From Nitrospina sp. (GTDB lineage: Bacteria; Nitrospinota; Nitrospinia; Nitrospinales; VA-1): a stretch of DNA of 20,728 bases. The first letter of the stretch is position 1; each line of letters begins with the position of its first letter. This document shows, in pieces, positions 13,650 through 20,728 of the stretch. The notes below the pieces were generated by a model, which saw nothing but the letters and a program-made list of their open reading frames with translations, had not been told where the DNA came from and searched no databases. The stretch is from positions 1-20,728 of the forward strand of contig DODH01000008.1 in the NCBI GenBank assembly GCA_003545625.1, in the 5' to 3' direction. Position numbers and translations under genes: made by a program.

Positions 13650-15902
13650 TTACCGTTCCCCCTTTTTACGGAATATGACAGAAGGATCAATACGACCGAT
13701 GGAACCACAGCCTGTCAGGATCATGGCTTTTTTCAATTCATTCAACTTTTCCCTTAAATAAAAGGAGACGCCTTCCTGACCAGCCCCAAACGCGGCGATG
13801 CAGACCGGCCGACCAATCATGACAGCATCGGCCCCCAGTGCCAGCATTTTGAGGATGTCGATGCCTTCACGAATACCTCCATCGACCAGGACTTTGATCC
13901 GGCCTCCCACGGCATTGGCAATTTCTGGAAGAACTTCCGCAGTCCCCGGCATATGGTCCATCACCCTTCCGCCATGATTGGAAACCACGATGGCATCGGC
14001 CCCGGCCTCTATCGCCGCCAACGCCGACTCCACATTCATGATGCCTTTTAATATGAAGGGAACTTTCAACTGCGATTTCAGTTCCTGCAATTCCGTGATC
14101 GTTTTGGGCCCTACCGCCTGGCCTTTCAGGGTCATGGTTTTAAACGAAGCGGCGTCAATATCAATTCCAACGGCAATGGCTCCTGCGTCTTCGGCAGCTT
14201 TGAACCGCTTAATGATATCGAGATTGTATTCCCGCGGTTTGAAAATGGGAATTCCCAATCCGCCACGTTTTTTAATGGCCTCCAATCCGATCAAATATTT
14301 TTTGGGACTCGCCCCATCGCCTACCATTCCCAAGGTGCCGCATTCGAGGCAACCGTCGAGGATAGCATCGGCATATTCTCTTTCGTCCATGCCTTCTGCC
14401 AAATTGGTTTCCATACCAGTGATGGGTGCCGCCAGAACAGGAAGAGCCAGCTTGTGTCCGAACAACTCCACCGAAGTATCAGGAGTTTTTATGTCATGTA
14501 TGGTTCTCAGGTTGACCTGATAACGAGCCAGCGCCGTCAGGTTTTCAGTGAACGTACTACCCGTGCCGATTCCGCCAATGCCCGGAACTTTACCTGCGCA
14601 TTCCACTCCATCACAAACTGTGCAAGCTTTGCAGGCGACATAAAATTTTCTCCGGGCGTTGTTGCGAATGATGTCCCAGGTCAAGTCATTGGGAACACCG
14701 ATTTCTATTTTCAAGGTTTCCCGGGCCAGATCGTTGATGCGAATGGCCTCCTCACGGGTTTTTGCAACGGTGATGACGTAACCCACTTTGCCCATATTGC
14801 TTCGGGGTTCTTCTGCCATATCCCCGGCTTCTTTCATAAGAATAATTTCTTTAACCCCTTTAATTTTGCGGGCTTCTTCTACTCCTCGAATGGAAAGGAT
14901 TTTTCCCGGCAGGGGAAACAGGGACCGTTCCGCAGACACCAGCGAGGTTTTCGGTTTCAGATCGGTGGGTGTTTCACCCAGAGCAACCTGGATCGCCGCT
15001 TTATAAAGGTTGACTCCCGTAGCCAACGGATAAGTGTAGGCCGACATCCAGCCCCCGCTCAAGCGGGCGGCAATCTCGATAATTTTTGGTCCTTCAGGTG
15101 TTATTTTGATATCGCCCTTGGCGGCCCCGATATCGATCCCCAACGCAGAAATAGCTTGTTTAAAAACTTCAACAGCTCTTGCCTGTTGTTTCTCTGGCAA
15201 GGCAGAAGGAAGCGTATGCCCGACTTCAACAAAATAGGGAGCCCGTTCGATGATCCGATCCGCCACTCCGGTAATATGAATAGTGTCGTCAAACACCAAC
15301 GCATCCAGACTCAGTTCAGGCCCTTCCATAAACTCTTCAAGGATCAGTTTTCCACTGATTGAGGCTTCTTTGGCCTCACGAAAAGCAGGAATCAGGTCAT
15401 CGAGACGTTCTATTTTCCGCACCCCACGAGCCCCCATATTATCGCAAGGCTTGATAACCAGAGGCAGGGGCATGTCTTGGACGGCCTTCTGGCATTCTTC
15501 CAGAGTCCATATAGGCCGAAAGTCCGGAATCGGCACCCCTCTTCCTTTTAACACCTGGCGCATCTTGATTTTGTCGGTGGCGCGTTCGGCAACCTCAAAG
15601 GGAATTCCCGGCAGGTTCAAAGCATCGGCCACGGCCGCAACCGTCTGGGACGCGTCTGTCCCCACGGTCATCACTCCATCAAGCGGGCAAGACCTGTGGA
15701 ACTGTTTGGCAATATTGACGGTAAGATTGATATTGCGAGTGCTGACCTCAATCGGGTAGTCGGCCAAAAGCATACCTTCCGCTTCCCGGTTATAGTCCGT
15801 CACCACAACCTTCAAGCCCATGGACTTGGCAGTCTTGATGGCAGGCACCTGGAACACCCCACCCCCAATTATCAGCAAATGTTTAGGACGTTTTATTGGC
15901 AT
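13650..15902 (-). CDS. ATP-grasp ligase fused to FMN-dependent alpha-hydroxy-acid dehydrogenase
   Basis: A 750-aa two-enzyme fusion. Residues 1-~410 are an ATP-grasp carboxylate-amine-ligase-like protein: pre-ATP-grasp start HLLIIGGGVFQ, VIKPCDNMGARGV (149-161), LILEEFMEGPE (186-196) and IIEIAARLSGG (274-284, metal-binding Glu). A linker has four cysteines spaced C-x2-C-x2-C-x4-C (424-435), possibly a metal or Fe-S site. Residues ~460-745 are an FMN-dependent (S)-2-hydroxy-acid dehydrogenase barrel: APITGME, FILKG, VVSNHGGRVMDH (639-650, catalytic His643) and VLVDGGIREGIDILKMLALGADAVMIGRP (phosphate site). The FMN half with its Cys leader resembles stand-alone clostridial proteins; the fusion is unfamiliar to me. 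ATG 15902 has AAGGA in front; the frame is also open up to 15938. Substrates are unknown; cytosolic. Confidence 0.85.
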   Translation of the reverse strand: MPIKRPKHLLIIGGGVFQVPAIKTAKSMGLKVVVTDYNREAEGMLLADYPIEVSTRNINLTVNIAKQFHRSCPLDGVMTVGTDASQTVAAVADALNLPGIPFEVAERATDKIKMRQVLKGRGVPIPDFRPIWTLEECQKAVQDMPLPLVIKPCDNMGARGVRKIERLDDLIPAFREAKEASISGKLILEEFMEGPELSLDALVFDDTIHITGVADRIIERAPYFVEVGHTLPSALPEKQQARAVEVFKQAISALGIDIGAAKGDIKITPEGPKIIEIAARLSGGWMSAYTYPLATGVNLYKAAIQVALGETPTDLKPKTSLVSAERSLFPLPGKILSIRGVEEARKIKGVKEIILMKEAGDMAEEPRSNMGKVGYVITVAKTREEAIRINDLARETLKIEIGVPNDLTWDIIRNNARRKFYVACKACTVCDGVECAGKVPGIGGIGTGSTFTENLTALARYQVNLRTIHDIKTPDTSVELFGHKLALPVLAAPITGMETNLAEGMDEREYADAILDGCLECGTLGMVGDGASPKKYLIGLEAIKKRGGLGIPIFKPREYNLDIIKRFKAAEDAGAIAVGIDIDAASFKTMTLKGQAVGPKTITELQELKSQLKVPFILKGIMNVESALAAIEAGADAIVVSNHGGRVMDHMPGTAEVLPEIANAVGGRIKVLVDGGIREGIDILKMLALGADAVMIGRPVCIAAFGAGQEGVSFYLREKLNELKKAMILTGCGSIGRIDPSVIFRKKGER

Positions 15903-16022
15903 TAGTTTTCCTTTTCCCAACTGGGAATAAAAGAACACACAAGATCTAACATAGTCTTAACGACATCTTAAAATAGGACCTTTAACGATCCGCCTTTAAT
16001 ATGTACTGAATTCTTCCATATT

Positions 16023-17546
16023 TCATAAGTTTTTTTGGGGAACCGGCAGATAATAGGTTTTCAAGGTCTTGCCAAAAACCACCACCTTTTCGGAATGCAA
16101 TGATGTTTTCACATCCCCGGAACTCTCCAAAACGCGGTGGGTTTTGGGGCTCCCCACGAACGCAGTAAAATACTGCCCACTGTTGGAATAGATACTCCCC
16201 GGATGAGTTTGCTCAATCATCTTGTTTTCGATCAGCCATTGGGCCATGTTATCGGAGGCCCGGGCTTGCGCAACCTGGTAGTTCACCGCAAAAATGTTGG
16301 CCAAAACAAAAACCGCCACCGTGCCCCAACCAAGAACCGACCTGAAAAAAATGCGACCCTGGAGTTTATAAAAAACCAGGAAATAGAAAATTAGTGGAAT
16401 CAAAAATACCAGATATCTCTGGGCCGGGCGGGTGGCAGAACAAATCAATAAAAAGGGAAGACATACCGTCAAAATAAATCCCGCAACAGCATTTTTATTT
16501 TTGTTCGCCTCAAAAAAACAATCAAAAACGAGAAAACAAAAGAATATTCCCCCCAACCCTTTTACCAAAAAAACCAATGATCCGTTCAACAGCCCATCCA
16601 ATGGTCCGTAGTTCATTTCTCCACCCTGAAATCCAAACGGATTTATTCTCGTCCACACACCAAGCCCTAAACCCGCCACCAACAGGACCCACCATTTCTC
16701 CGACCAGTTTTTCCGCACACTGAGAATGCTGACGAGAGCAAGCGGCCCCAACAATATCCCCAGATAACTGGCATATAAGGAAAAGGTTTTTATAAAATTG
16801 GCGAACCCGAATTCAAGTTGGGAATGGTTGTCAGGCGCCAGAAAAAATCCATACTGGTTATAAATGACCCATAAATATGTAAAAAATCCCAGCAGAGGTA
16901 GTAAAAAAAACTGGCCGCATTTTTTGACCCACGCCCTATTGAATTGACACTCGTTCTGACACCAGAAAATATAAATAAAACCTGGGGCCATCAACAGAGC
17001 ATGATATTTAACCAATATAGCTGATAAAAAAATTACCGGCGACAGCCATCTATAAACAGGCTTTGCTTCACTTTTAAAAACCAAGGCGAAGCTCAACAGC
17101 AACAAACCAACCGGCAAGATATCGGCAGTGGCTCGACCTGAAAACAACCAGATCAAGGGAGAAAAGGTCACCAGGGCACACCATAAATGAAACTCTTTGT
17201 TATGGTCCGGCTTTAAAGAAGAGGTGAATACTGCCCCAGCACCTAAAATTGCCACTAAACCTGAAACCGATGCCAGGCGATAACTCCAGAAACCCTCGGG
17301 TTCCCCCATGAGGAAATGAAAAAGCGTGGAGAACCATACGTACCCCAGTGGATTGGCTTGCATGGAAAAATAATTGGACATGCCCGTTTCAGGATCAAGA
17401 AGGCTCTGCGTCGCCTGGGCGAATACATATTCCAAATTCACAAAGGGCGTATTGATATAAAAGGCATGCAGGATTACAGAAAGCGCGCTCCAAAAAATCA
17501 GCGCCGGGAAAACAGAATGATTCAAAGTTTTGGAGGGAAGATTCAA
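16023..17546 (-). CDS. Integral-membrane GT-C-type glycosyltransferase (GT39/ArnT-like)
   Basis: A 507-aa protein with about 11-12 hydrophobic segments and a short C-terminal periplasmic-looking domain (last ~90 residues). The pattern resembles dolichyl/polyprenyl-phosphate-sugar mannosyltransferase-type enzymes: NPLGYVWFSTLFHFLMGEPEGFWSYRLAS in the first loop region, GRATADILPVGLLLLSFAL, and ATRPAQRYLVFLIPLIF near the eighth or ninth helix. These use lipid-linked sugars to modify lipids, glycans or proteins at the membrane. The start is TTG at 17546; the frame upstream to a stop has no ATG or GTG and no clear ribosome-binding site, so the start is uncertain. Divergent from the next gene. Substrate unknown. 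Confidence 0.7.
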   Translation of the reverse strand: MNLPSKTLNHSVFPALIFWSALSVILHAFYINTPFVNLEYVFAQATQSLLDPETGMSNYFSMQANPLGYVWFSTLFHFLMGEPEGFWSYRLASVSGLVAILGAGAVFTSSLKPDHNKEFHLWCALVTFSPLIWLFSGRATADILPVGLLLLSFALVFKSEAKPVYRWLSPVIFLSAILVKYHALLMAPGFIYIFWCQNECQFNRAWVKKCGQFFLLPLLGFFTYLWVIYNQYGFFLAPDNHSQLEFGFANFIKTFSLYASYLGILLGPLALVSILSVRKNWSEKWWVLLVAGLGLGVWTRINPFGFQGGEMNYGPLDGLLNGSLVFLVKGLGGIFFCFLVFDCFFEANKNKNAVAGFILTVCLPFLLICSATRPAQRYLVFLIPLIFYFLVFYKLQGRIFFRSVLGWGTVAVFVLANIFAVNYQVAQARASDNMAQWLIENKMIEQTHPGSIYSNSGQYFTAFVGSPKTHRVLESSGDVKTSLHSEKVVVFGKTLKTYYLPVPQKNL

Positions 17547-17587
17547 ACGATCGGGCGCGTTAAGCTGAAGAGAAAAAATTCGATTGG

Positions 17588-17666
17588 TGCCAGATTCAAC
17601 ACCTGCAATCTGGCAGGCGCAAAATTAAGACAATTCTGCTAAACTAACCAGAGTTAAGATACTCTG
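17588..17666. promoter_or_regulatory. Two inverted repeats in the divergent intergenic region
   Basis: TGCCAGATT (17588-17596) and AATCTGGCA (17607-17615) form a perfect 9-bp stem. CAGAGT (17649-17654) and ACTCTG (17661-17666) form a perfect 6-bp stem. They lie between two divergent membrane-protein genes and could be operator sites or leader hairpins of the TTG-start gene. No convincing promoter boxes were found for either direction in 17547-17763. Confidence 0.35.
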
Positions 17667-17763
17667 TGATTTTGACCCGATTTGGCTTACAAATCAAGCC
17701 CCCAAATAACCACAAGTTTTCACCTGCCTTGTCGACAATGCCCATCTATAACCGTACTGATCA

Positions 17764-19602
17764 GTGAAACTTTTCTTTACCCGGTTGAACACTCTCAATA
17801 TTTTTATTGCCCTCGCCGGAATCATCTTTCTCATTTACGCCAACGGATTAAACACTCCCCTCCAGAGCGATGACGAAAGACATATTTATGGCACACCACA
17901 AATAACTAATGTGGATCATTACACCAACCTGTCAAACATCGGCTATCGCCATATCAATGGCCTGAGTTTTGCACTGAACTACCAATGGGGGCAGGACAAC
18001 CCTTTCGGCTACCACCTCTTCAATATTCTGATTCACATAGGCACCACCTTCCTGGTTTTTTTCATCGCTCAATTGACCATCGCGAAAGGAACGTCCTGGG
18101 GCGAAGACGCGGCACTGAAAATAGCACTGATCACTGCCCTCCTGTTTGGGCTCCACCCCATTCAAACCGAAACTGTGACCTATATCTCAGGCCGACCCGG
18201 TGGTCTGGCCGGACTGTTTTACTTTTTATCTTTGTTGTTATTTATTCTTGCAAGCTTGAAGGGTTCGAGAGTTCTCCGTTTCGCTTTCTATCCCCTATCC
18301 CTGATAATTTTTTTCATGGCAGTCCTGAGCAAGGAATCTGCTATCACCCTGCCTGCAATAATTATCCTTTATGACTTATGTTTTATGCAGGGACAAAAAT
18401 GGCCTCCGTTTCGTTCGCGGCTCGGTTTTTATTTCTGTTACCCGGCTCTGGCCGGGGCCGCTTTTTTCCTTTCTCCTAACGTGTTCAGCGTTATTCAAGG
18501 GTTTTTCAAAAAAATCCACCTCACCCTTGGACTGGTACAGTTAGACCTTCTCAAACACCCGCTGAAACTATTCCTTTTCCCGGTCAATCTGACCTTTGAA
18601 TACGATTTTCCAACCCAGGTAAGCTGGGTCTCGCTTCTGGTTTCCATCGCGATCATTCTTTTATGTGTTTTTCTGGCCTTTAAAAAATTCTATATAAAAA
18701 GTTCAGTTTTGACGTTCTGTGTTTTATGGTTTCCTCTGACCATCGCTCCAACGAATTCGTTCATGCCACGCACCCATTTATTCAGTGAACGCAATATGTA
18801 TATCCCTTCATTCGGACTCTGCCTGTTCTTTGCAGTCCTCCTCTACCTGATTGCGGACAAAGCCAAAAAGCGCGGCATGATATGGGGAGCCGTCCTGTTA
18901 ATATTTATTTGTACTGCTATCATGGTCGTTAAGAGAAATCAGGTTTACGCATCACCTTCGACTCTCTGGGCCGACACCTTCAAGAAATCTCCCAACAAAT
19001 TGAGCATCGGGAAAACCCTGAGCATCCATTATTTAATGGAAGAAGATTATGCCAACGCGTTGACACCGTTAAAGGCGTTATTGCAGATCAATCCCCATCT
19101 CTATGACGTGCATCAGAACCTCGGCATCGCCTACAAAAGTCTCGGAAACTTTCCCGAAGCCGAAAAACATTTTAAGGAAGCCATACGCATTGAGCCTACG
19201 GACCCCAACTCCCATTTCAACCTCGCCAGCCTTTATGGAAATCTGGGGCAATTCGTCCAGGCAAGCCGGGAATTTGATCAGGCCTCTGCGCTGTACAAAA
19301 CCACAGGCAAATATCCACCCCGACAATTTTATTCCGATAAGGCCCGAGCCCATAACCAGGCAGGAATCGAACTGATACAGTCGCAAAAGTTCGAAGAAGC
19401 ACTCATCCAATTTGAAAAATCGATCCGGCAAAATTCAAAACTCCTGTCAGCCCGATTCAACCTGGCAAAACTGTTGTTGGAATTCAAAAATGACCCAGAG
19501 AAAGCCAAAACCCATCTTCAGGCAGGGCTCGCGCTCAATCCCACTCCCGAGCAAATCCAAACTTTAAGGGACCTGTTAAAGCAAATAGAGATCAAGAATT
19601 GA
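17764..19602 (+). CDS. TMTC-like membrane protein with C-terminal TPR repeats
   Basis: A 612-aa protein: ~10 transmembrane segments (residues ~10-400), then a soluble TPR region (~412-610) with motifs such as DVHQNLGIAYKSLGNFPEAEKHFKEAIRIEP and AHNQAGIELIQSQKFEEALIQFEKSI. This is the layout of TMTC/PMT-like 'tetratricopeptide O-glycosyltransferase' proteins. The acidic pair in PLQSDDERHIYG (Asp36-Asp37) in the first loop matches the GT-C active-site DD/DE position. A role in protein O-glycosylation or another lipid-sugar-dependent transfer is inferred. GTG 17764 is the first start after a TGA just upstream; the ribosome-binding site is poor. It heads a run of small genes ending at a terminator near 20276. 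Confidence 0.75.
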   Translation: MKLFFTRLNTLNIFIALAGIIFLIYANGLNTPLQSDDERHIYGTPQITNVDHYTNLSNIGYRHINGLSFALNYQWGQDNPFGYHLFNILIHIGTTFLVFFIAQLTIAKGTSWGEDAALKIALITALLFGLHPIQTETVTYISGRPGGLAGLFYFLSLLLFILASLKGSRVLRFAFYPLSLIIFFMAVLSKESAITLPAIIILYDLCFMQGQKWPPFRSRLGFYFCYPALAGAAFFLSPNVFSVIQGFFKKIHLTLGLVQLDLLKHPLKLFLFPVNLTFEYDFPTQVSWVSLLVSIAIILLCVFLAFKKFYIKSSVLTFCVLWFPLTIAPTNSFMPRTHLFSERNMYIPSFGLCLFFAVLLYLIADKAKKRGMIWGAVLLIFICTAIMVVKRNQVYASPSTLWADTFKKSPNKLSIGKTLSIHYLMEEDYANALTPLKALLQINPHLYDVHQNLGIAYKSLGNFPEAEKHFKEAIRIEPTDPNSHFNLASLYGNLGQFVQASREFDQASALYKTTGKYPPRQFYSDKARAHNQAGIELIQSQKFEEALIQFEKSIRQNSKLLSARFNLAKLLLEFKNDPEKAKTHLQAGLALNPTPEQIQTLRDLLKQIEIKN

Positions 19603-19713
19603 ATGAGAATAATCAAAGGAATGATAATCAGAATGCTCATTAAAGCCTTTTTATTGGGGGCAGTCATTTTATCTGCTTTGTACCTTGTCGACATAAATTT
19701 CTTTAAGAACTGA
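19603..19713 (+). CDS. Small hydrophobic peptide (36 aa)
   Basis: ATG 19603 directly follows the TGA of the TPR gene. The peptide is basic at first (MRIIKGMIIRMLIK), then a single hydrophobic helix (AFLLGAVILSALYLV) and a short tail, so it is a likely one-pass membrane peptide. Internal ATGs at 19621 and 19633 are alternatives; AAGGA at 19616-19620 favours the shorter form. No family recognised. Confidence 0.4.
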   Translation: MRIIKGMIIRMLIKAFLLGAVILSALYLVDINFFKN

Positions 19714-19731
19714 GGGGGAGTTTTAACAATA

Positions 19732-19923
19732 ATGCCGCCTAAATTTTATTTTTTTAAAGTGACCGGTGTATTGACAAATGAAAAGGGTGACGATGAATTC
19801 AGCATTTTCATAAAAGCCATGGACGACAATCATGCGGTAATGTTGGTTCGGGAACATCTGAGAAACCATGCTCCAGCCGGCCAATCTATTATCAAGGGGA
19901 TAGAGAAAAAGGAGATGAGTTGA
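19732..19923 (+). CDS. Hypothetical small protein (63 aa)
   Basis: ATG 19732 has GAGGGGGAG upstream, though ~11 nt away. The sequence begins with a probable beta strand (KFYFFKVTGVL), has an acidic middle (EKGDDEF) and an amphipathic helix (NHAVMLVREHLRNHA). No signal peptide and no cysteines. Its TGA overlaps the ATG of the lipoprotein gene, so the two are coupled. I do not recognise the family. Confidence 0.6.
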   Translation: MPPKFYFFKVTGVLTNEKGDDEFSIFIKAMDDNHAVMLVREHLRNHAPAGQSIIKGIEKKEMS

Positions 19924-20135
19924 TGAAATTTTTGCAAATAAGCACGTTATGGCTGGCTCTTTTTTTACTGGTAGGCGCTGGTTGTGGAGAGCAAAAACAA
20001 AAATCCAAAGAAAGGGGGCAAGCGATTGTTGACACCGTGAAAGATGCTGAAAAAAATATCAATGACGCTGTGTTGAAGATGCAGGAAAACTTGCCTCAAC
20101 TTGAGGAAGAAGAGGAAGTAGAAGCGGATAATTGA
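19923..20135 (+). CDS. Small putative lipoprotein (70 aa)
   Basis: ATG 19923 overlaps the preceding stop (TGATG), with AAGGAG ahead. The N-terminus is a signal peptide (MKFLQISTLWLALFLLVGAG) followed by Cys21, consistent with lipid modification, though the -3 residue is Gly rather than the usual Leu. The mature part is short and charged, with a predicted helix (AIVDTVKDAEKNINDAVLKM) and a glutamate-rich tail. No family recognised. The last gene before the terminator at 20247-20276. Confidence 0.65.
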   Translation: MKFLQISTLWLALFLLVGAGCGEQKQKSKERGQAIVDTVKDAEKNINDAVLKMQENLPQLEEEEEVEADN

Positions 20136-20246
20136 CAATGGACGGGGAGTCCTTCATGATTTTATCCAAACCCACAAGTGGCACAGGAACTGGCAAGGGG
20201 GAGAATCTTAACGATTGACCTTTTAAGGCGATTGCCTATATGAAAT

Positions 20247-20276
20247 CCACTTGACTCCCCCAGGTGGGTTTTTTTT
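20247..20276 (+). terminator. Rho-independent terminator after the small-protein run
   Basis: CCACTTG (20247-20253) pairs with CAGGTGG (20261-20267, one G-U pair), loop ACTCCCC, followed by G and eight T. Placed ~110 nt after the lipoprotein stop. The 20136-20246 stretch before it has no ORF I trust. Confidence 0.8.
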
Positions 20277-20332
20277 AAGGGCAAATAGAGAAGTTAATAT
20301 TTCAAGGATAGTTCAGTTTATAAGGGGACAAC

Positions 20333-20629
20333 ATGCTGGAAATTCAATGCACCCAGTGCAAGGCTTTTATAGCCCGTTACAGGGGATCCGGGGAATTGGT
20401 CTGGCTCTACCTCGATCGGGTCATCAAGCCTGCTTCACTGGCAAAACTCAAATCAGTTCCAAGCAAAACCGATCTGCCCATATTGATTTGTCATGAGTGC
20501 GGTCGCCGCCTTGGGACTCCCGCGGTTCGTGAAGGGGGCCGCCTTGCCTATCGCATGTCCAAAGGCTCTTTTAAGCGCAAAGGTGTTGTGAAGGCCATGG
20601 CTACAAGACCTCATACAAGTTGGAAGTGA
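20333..20629 (+). CDS. Small zinc-ribbon-like hypothetical protein
   Basis: A 98-aa basic protein with two cysteine pairs, C6-x2-C9 and C53-x2-C56, that should form one zinc ribbon. After the second pair come a LGTP segment, RLAYRM and a lysine/arginine-rich tail. The start MLEIQCTQCKAFIARYR is similar to uncharacterised conserved proteins I associate with nitrite oxidisers and deltaproteobacteria, but that is from memory. ATG 20333 has AAGGGG 6-7 nt before it. It stands alone after a terminator. Downstream, 20630-20728 holds nothing I recognise. Confidence 0.75.
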   Translation: MLEIQCTQCKAFIARYRGSGELVWLYLDRVIKPASLAKLKSVPSKTDLPILICHECGRRLGTPAVREGGRLAYRMSKGSFKRKGVVKAMATRPHTSWK

Positions 20630-20728
20630 CTTTGGGTCAATCCTTTTTTTCCGTTTTTCTGTCATTGGACTGAGTTCCTATCTGCAGAAATAATAAATTG
20701 TGCAGGCAATTTCATTATTATGAAAACC

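Noticed and set aside
14454..15362. 302-codon plus-strand open frame
   Set aside because: Antisense to the ATP-grasp/FMN fusion gene; no ribosome-binding site and a Phe/Arg/Gln-rich product.
1..20728. CRISPR arrays, tRNA or rRNA genes
   Set aside because: No regularly spaced direct repeats and no tRNA or rRNA signature were noticed on either strand by eye.

Overview
The window (about 20.7 kb, moderate GC) looks like a chromosomal segment of a Gram-negative, autotrophic bacterium. The best clue is an adjacent aclB/aclA pair encoding ATP-citrate lyase, the signature enzyme of the reductive TCA cycle. AclA is about 904 aa, far longer than the ~610 aa Chlorobium form. This long ('type II') form is known from nitrite-oxidising Nitrospinota and Nitrospirota, so I lean to that group, with Nitrospinota most likely. 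The taxonomy is inference and was not searched. Two heptosyltransferase-type GT9 enzymes indicate an LPS-bearing outer membrane.

Layout. (1) 1-1920, minus strand: a CofC-like/DUF2064 glycosyltransferase followed by hisD, whose C-terminus is cut by the left edge. (2) 1951-6478, plus strand: a REP-like hairpin and a good sigma70-type promoter, then a tight run of PAP2 phosphatase, GT9 heptosyltransferase, Trm112-like zinc protein, second GT9, and gcvPB (glycine decarboxylase subunit 2). The phosphatase seems to lack a normal start codon. gcvPB overlaps the preceding gene and has none of its usual gcv partners nearby. (3) 6544-7896, minus strand: a PilZ-like protein, a broken small ORF that looks like a second PilZ start, and a DyP-peroxidase-like protein that has lost the haem-ligand region. 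(4) 7979-12387, minus strand: the aclB-aclA transcription unit, with a strong promoter and long leader at one end and a hairpin terminator at the other. (5) 12441-12809: a repeat-rich intergenic stretch with a 202-bp element carrying 20-bp terminal inverted repeats, another hairpin, and one copy of a dispersed repeat whose other copy lies between aclB and aclA. (6) 12864-15902, minus strand: two directly abutting genes, an unusual fusion of an ATP-grasp ligase to an FMN-dependent alpha-hydroxy-acid dehydrogenase with a four-cysteine linker, then a CitE/HpcH-superfamily lyase-like protein. (7) 16023-20135: two divergent integral-membrane GT-C-type proteins, the second with C-terminal TPRs, followed by three tiny genes (membrane peptide, hypothetical, lipoprotein) and a terminator. 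(8) 20333-20629: a small zinc-ribbon protein.

The most promising candidate for an undescribed system is the ATP-grasp/FMN-dehydrogenase fusion plus CitE-like protein next to ATP-citrate lyase. CitE-family enzymes act on citryl-CoA or related acyl-CoA thioesters, and the AclA here has an Asn where animal ACLY has a conserved active-site His. A functional link is a hypothesis, not something the sequence proves. Second in interest is the haem-less DyP homologue in a small operon with PilZ-like genes.
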